DNA from: Megaleporinus macrocephalus
Taxonomy: Eukaryota; Chordata; Actinopteri; Characiformes; Anostomidae
Assembly (NCBI GenBank): GCA_021613375.1
Contig: CM038716.1
Span: 2,722,684-2,786,683 of the forward strand
Length of the DNA stretch: 64,000 nucleotides
Direction: 5' to 3'
The translations under genes and the position numbers were made by a program. Shown piece after piece: positions 61,104-64,000 of the stretch (positions within the stretch are counted from its first letter, which is position 1; every line of letters begins with the position of its first letter). The notes below the pieces were generated by a model. It was not told the origin of the DNA. It searched no databases and saw only the letters and a program-made list of their open reading frames with translations.

Positions 61104-62883
61104 ATTAATTAATTTAGATAAATTACTGTAAAGGTAGAGACACTATCTGTTAGTTTCTAGTTTATTTGGACTGTCTTAATACATGTTTTACAACTTGATT
61201 ATACTGACAATGCATGGCAAAAAAAAAAAAAAAAAAAATCAGAAGCCAAAACTATAAACCTTCTTGGGTGAATTGAACAAAGCAATTATCTTACATTTCC
61301 AAACTGATGTACCCTGCTGCTAGATTTTAGCTCAATGTTGTTGCTATATTTTTACATTTATTTCAGTGTTTGTCTATTAAAATACATCAAGAAAGGTTTC
61401 AAATCTCAAAGATTATTTGCAGGCAATACAACGTAATGAAAGCTTTAGTGCATGAGACAGTAGAGGAATTCAAGGGTGTAGAATTAGCATGGATGGAAGT
61501 GACGTGTCCCAACAAACATCCAGCAATTATTAAATTGTCCCCACCTATAATTTAATCCTCTCCAAAAAAAACCCGATCTATCAATGTCTAATTAACCTAG
61601 AGGTGCAGAAAGTGTTGCTACAGCCAGTGTGATTGGCTGTGCCTTTCCCTGCTGTCACATGAGACTCTGTAGCTATGTTTGGTTGTTAGAGGCGCCAAAA
61701 CTGGAAGGAGAACTTTCCAATCATATCTGAGACTTACTGTGCAAGACTCAGGTGCAACGTGGGTGAAACATGGGTGTCAAAAGCTAATAAAGGAGCAATT
61801 TTTCAAAGAAAGTTGCTAATGAAATGAGTTCATCATAATAACGTTAATGGCAGTGCTAGGCTTTGGCACACAGCATACAGCAGGCTAACATGGTATGTAG
61901 CTTTGAATAACAAGCAGTATTCCTACTTTTATTAATGCTAGTGTATTAGAGATGTCAGTTGCACTATGGCTGAAGTAATGTTGATAAGTCTTTAGATGTA
62001 AACTCACTGTTTAATATTTGAAACTGGTTAAAACAACTCTATGTCTTATAGTTTAATTGAGAAATTTGAGCAATTTCTTATCCAGCCCTTTATTAGGAAT
62101 ATAAAACTTAGATATATTACATATTGGGTTTGATTTAACTGAACGGTATGAATTTTAAAGTGAAATAAAACTTGATTCCACTTATGATCAAAGATATAAA
62201 CTAAGCCTGATAGACCTGCAGTTTCAAAGATATTACAGTATTTACACTGTAAAATAGATTTATTTATATTTATTTTTTGGGTTTACTTTACTTATTTGTT
62301 ACATACTTAATGCTAACCTAGTAAAACATGCTATTGCGGTATAACCTATAGTCACTTAGGTAAAGCTAAGATCAGATAGACTGAAGAGTCTTTCACACAT
62401 TACTCAAGAATGTAATGTTATTAATGATGAGTTTTAAAAAAGAATGATAGATTTTTTGACTCTTCTAACTGAAGTACAATAGTAATAGTTATAGTAAAGT
62501 TATTGACAGTGGGACAAAATTTGAGGCCTCAGCTTTACCACAGTCTGAGGGGAATGTCAAGCTTCCTCCACTTCGTTCATTAAAACTCAACAGGTAAGAA
62601 ATTGCTGAACATGGATATTATAAAGAGTGTATTTTGTGTGTGACAATACATGACTCCTAATTCAGGGAGCTCCTAAAAGCCCAACCTATAAGGGAGCAAG
62701 CTCAGCTGAATGTACCTTGATCCCTAGAGGCCCAGAGGGTGCCCTATTGTGTGTGCTGCACAAATATTTGTACATGTAATTTTTCTCATAATGCAAAAAC
62801 ATCACATATATTTACACGTATTACATATATTTTAGATATTACATTTGAGGAAATATGCATGTATTGTTCTTCACCATTACATA
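61104..62883. other. L1 interior and unassigned DNA
   Basis: An A-run of about 20 lies at 61219-61240. Most of the rest should be decayed LINE sequence, judging by its position, but only the LSLIDLQFQRYY stretch is recognisable. Confidence 0.4.
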
Positions 62884-62935
62884 CACTACTGTGCAAAAGT
62901 CTTAGGCACCTAAGATCATTCATGGAGAAATTTGC
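62884..62935 (+). mobile_element. Family C terminus, truncated
   Basis: 'ctactgtgcaaaagtcttag' then 'gcacctaaga' is a clean family C end, but the internal words do not follow. Either it is a truncated copy or a shorter relative. Confidence 0.6.
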
Positions 62936-63036
62936 TATTTTATAACATCTGAAAGATGAAGTAAACAAACTGGCCAACAGCAGCCATGATATTGGAGGAT
63001 GTGTGGGAGTAAATAGGCCACCAATCTTTTGGACAA

Positions 63037-63634
63037 GTGTTACGACCCAGTCTAGGTCAGGCCACAACACGTAATGAAAAATGGGAAATTGTTGAAGTGA
63101 CAGACAAGGCAAGTTTGCTCAGTTTACAAAAATGTATTGTGACTTATTTACAGGTGAACCAGATAATGACTTCAAGAGTGACCCAGGCCAAAATAGCAAA
63201 CAAACCCCACACTAACGTTTTGACAGAAACTGACTAACCTACAACAAAAGACAAAACAAAGACACATAGCTACCCTCACTCCCTAGCTACTCAAAACACA
63301 GACAAAACCCACTCACCAAACAAAATAGCAGTCACTCCCTACATATGTTCCATTTACAATTTTACAATATATACAAACATCAATCAAAATAAAAGGGTCA
63401 GACAGAAGATCAAAAGTCAAGAACTGGCAAGGTTGATAACAAACAGAGTATACAGCAACAATTCAAGATCAGAATGAGGATAGTCCTGGGGTGTGTCAAG
63501 TCTTAAAGGGGAGAAGAAGCCAAACCATGGAACGGAGCGAGATTCTGGAGTGGAGCAGACAGGAATCCTGGACTGGACCCTAAACAGTGGACAGAAACAC
63601 AGAAAAACACACAAAAATATCCATGCCCATAACA
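63037..63634. mobile_element. Solo LTR, 598 bp, with target duplication
   Basis: Begins TGTTACGACC and ends CATAACA, giving TG...CA borders with TGTTA/TAACA short inverted ends. CAAG flanks both sides (63033-63036 and 63635-63638); with the shared A this can be read as 5-bp ACAAG. Size, borders and 4-5 bp duplication fit a solo LTR, probably Ty3/gypsy. Frames inside show no domain, and there is no internal region. Confidence 0.78.
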
Positions 63635-63848
63635 CAAGTAATCAAACGTTTTGGAAGATGTGTATGATGTGCTTAAAGAAATTCAGCTCTATTCAGTTCC
63701 CAAAGTCATGTACCTGGGAGATATAAATGACCAAGCTATGGACAATGACAAGTATTTAACAAGAATACTCCTGATAGCTGATAGCAGAATCTCCTTCTAT
63801 GGAGCTTCTGTGGAAATTGTGATTATGTGTATTAGCAAAAGTGACTAT

Positions 63849-64000
63849 ACACTCACGTAGCACTTTATTCAGAACACCTTGTTTCTACACTCACTGCCCA
63901 TTTGATCAGGTCCACTTACCGTATAGGAGCGCTTCTACCATTACAGGCTGTAGTCCATCTGCTTCTCTGCATATTTTATTAGCCCCCTTTTTCCCTGTTC
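63849..64000. mobile_element. Family P element, left end, cut by the window
   Basis: 'acactcacgtagcactttat' at the outer end, then 'tttctacactcactgcccat', 'gatcaggtccacttaccgta' and 'gtagtccatctgcttctctg'. It is the inverse of the right end seen at 1-112. Confidence 0.75.

Larger units (their letters stand above)
58846..63830 (+). pseudogene. L1/Tx1-type LINE, decayed and split by later insertions
   Basis: Remains in the correct order: endonuclease start LISLNVKGTYNPIKRNKA at 58858-58910 and FVQETHLAKEEQEKL at about 58950-59000. RT linker and palm at 59700-60620 include DQRGFIIGYQMQDNIRRSLY (about 60330-60390) and a decayed RQG-type motif near 60585. LSLIDLQFQRYY is near 62205. A C-terminal LEDVYDVLKEIQ ... 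YLGDIND motif lies at 63645-63740. Stops and frameshifts are frequent. Intervening insertions are listed separately. The clade is inferred from the motif wording. Confidence 0.7.

Overview
This window looks like AT-rich intergenic DNA from a teleost fish. An otophysan such as a characin or catfish is my inference from the repeat families: L2 LINEs with a TTGAC-repeat tail, several Tc1-like and IS630-like elements, hAT and piggyBac miniature elements, an L1/Tx1-type LINE and long TA, CA and GGAT microsatellites. There are no operons, ribosome binding sites, CRISPR arrays, or rRNA or tRNA genes that I could see. No exon of a well-known vertebrate gene was recognised. Only one locus behaves like a host gene, a predicted multi-exon array at 38.4-42.8 kb.

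Layout. 1-8 kb: miniature elements, an 85-bp tandem array, a 1.4-kb-spaced duplication that carries a transposon in one copy and an empty site in the other, and a nested repeat cluster. 8-12 kb: mostly unrecognised unique sequence with a TTAA-flanked element. 12-20 kb: two dead Tc1 elements, a duplicated CA/TA microsatellite locus and LINE scraps. 21.8-24.9 kb: a 5'-truncated L2 LINE with long, nearly intact reverse-transcriptase frames. 25-36 kb: mostly unrecognised, with a retroposon tail, an inverted-repeat element and a dead Tc1/mariner transposase. 36-38 kb: a CA-rich block, the first IS630-like copy and a 21-bp minisatellite.

38.4-42.8 kb: a run of about fourteen short exon-like blocks on the plus strand. 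Nearly all begin and end in phase 1, have AG/GT (or one GC) borders, and keep an open frame across the junctions. They fall into three diverged copies of a multi-exon module. Four blocks show decay: one lost acceptor, one frame-breaking exon, and in-frame TAA and TGA codons near the 3' end. I do not recognise the product. The array lies between two same-direction copies of one IS630-like transposon, and is followed by a 61-bp repeat and a 4-kb complex of inverted IS630-like copies in which a 25-bp minisatellite has expanded to about 50 units.

48-64 kb: a hAT element inserted with a perfect 8-bp target duplication into a retroposon tail, an internally deleted piggyBac transposase that still has its cysteine-rich end, a GC-rich promoter-like island at 57 kb, and a decayed L1/Tx1 LINE that hosts several later insertions, including a solo LTR with target duplications and a hAT element inside another element. 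The same inverted-repeat family is cut by both ends of the window. All family names rest on motif recognition by eye, with no database search.
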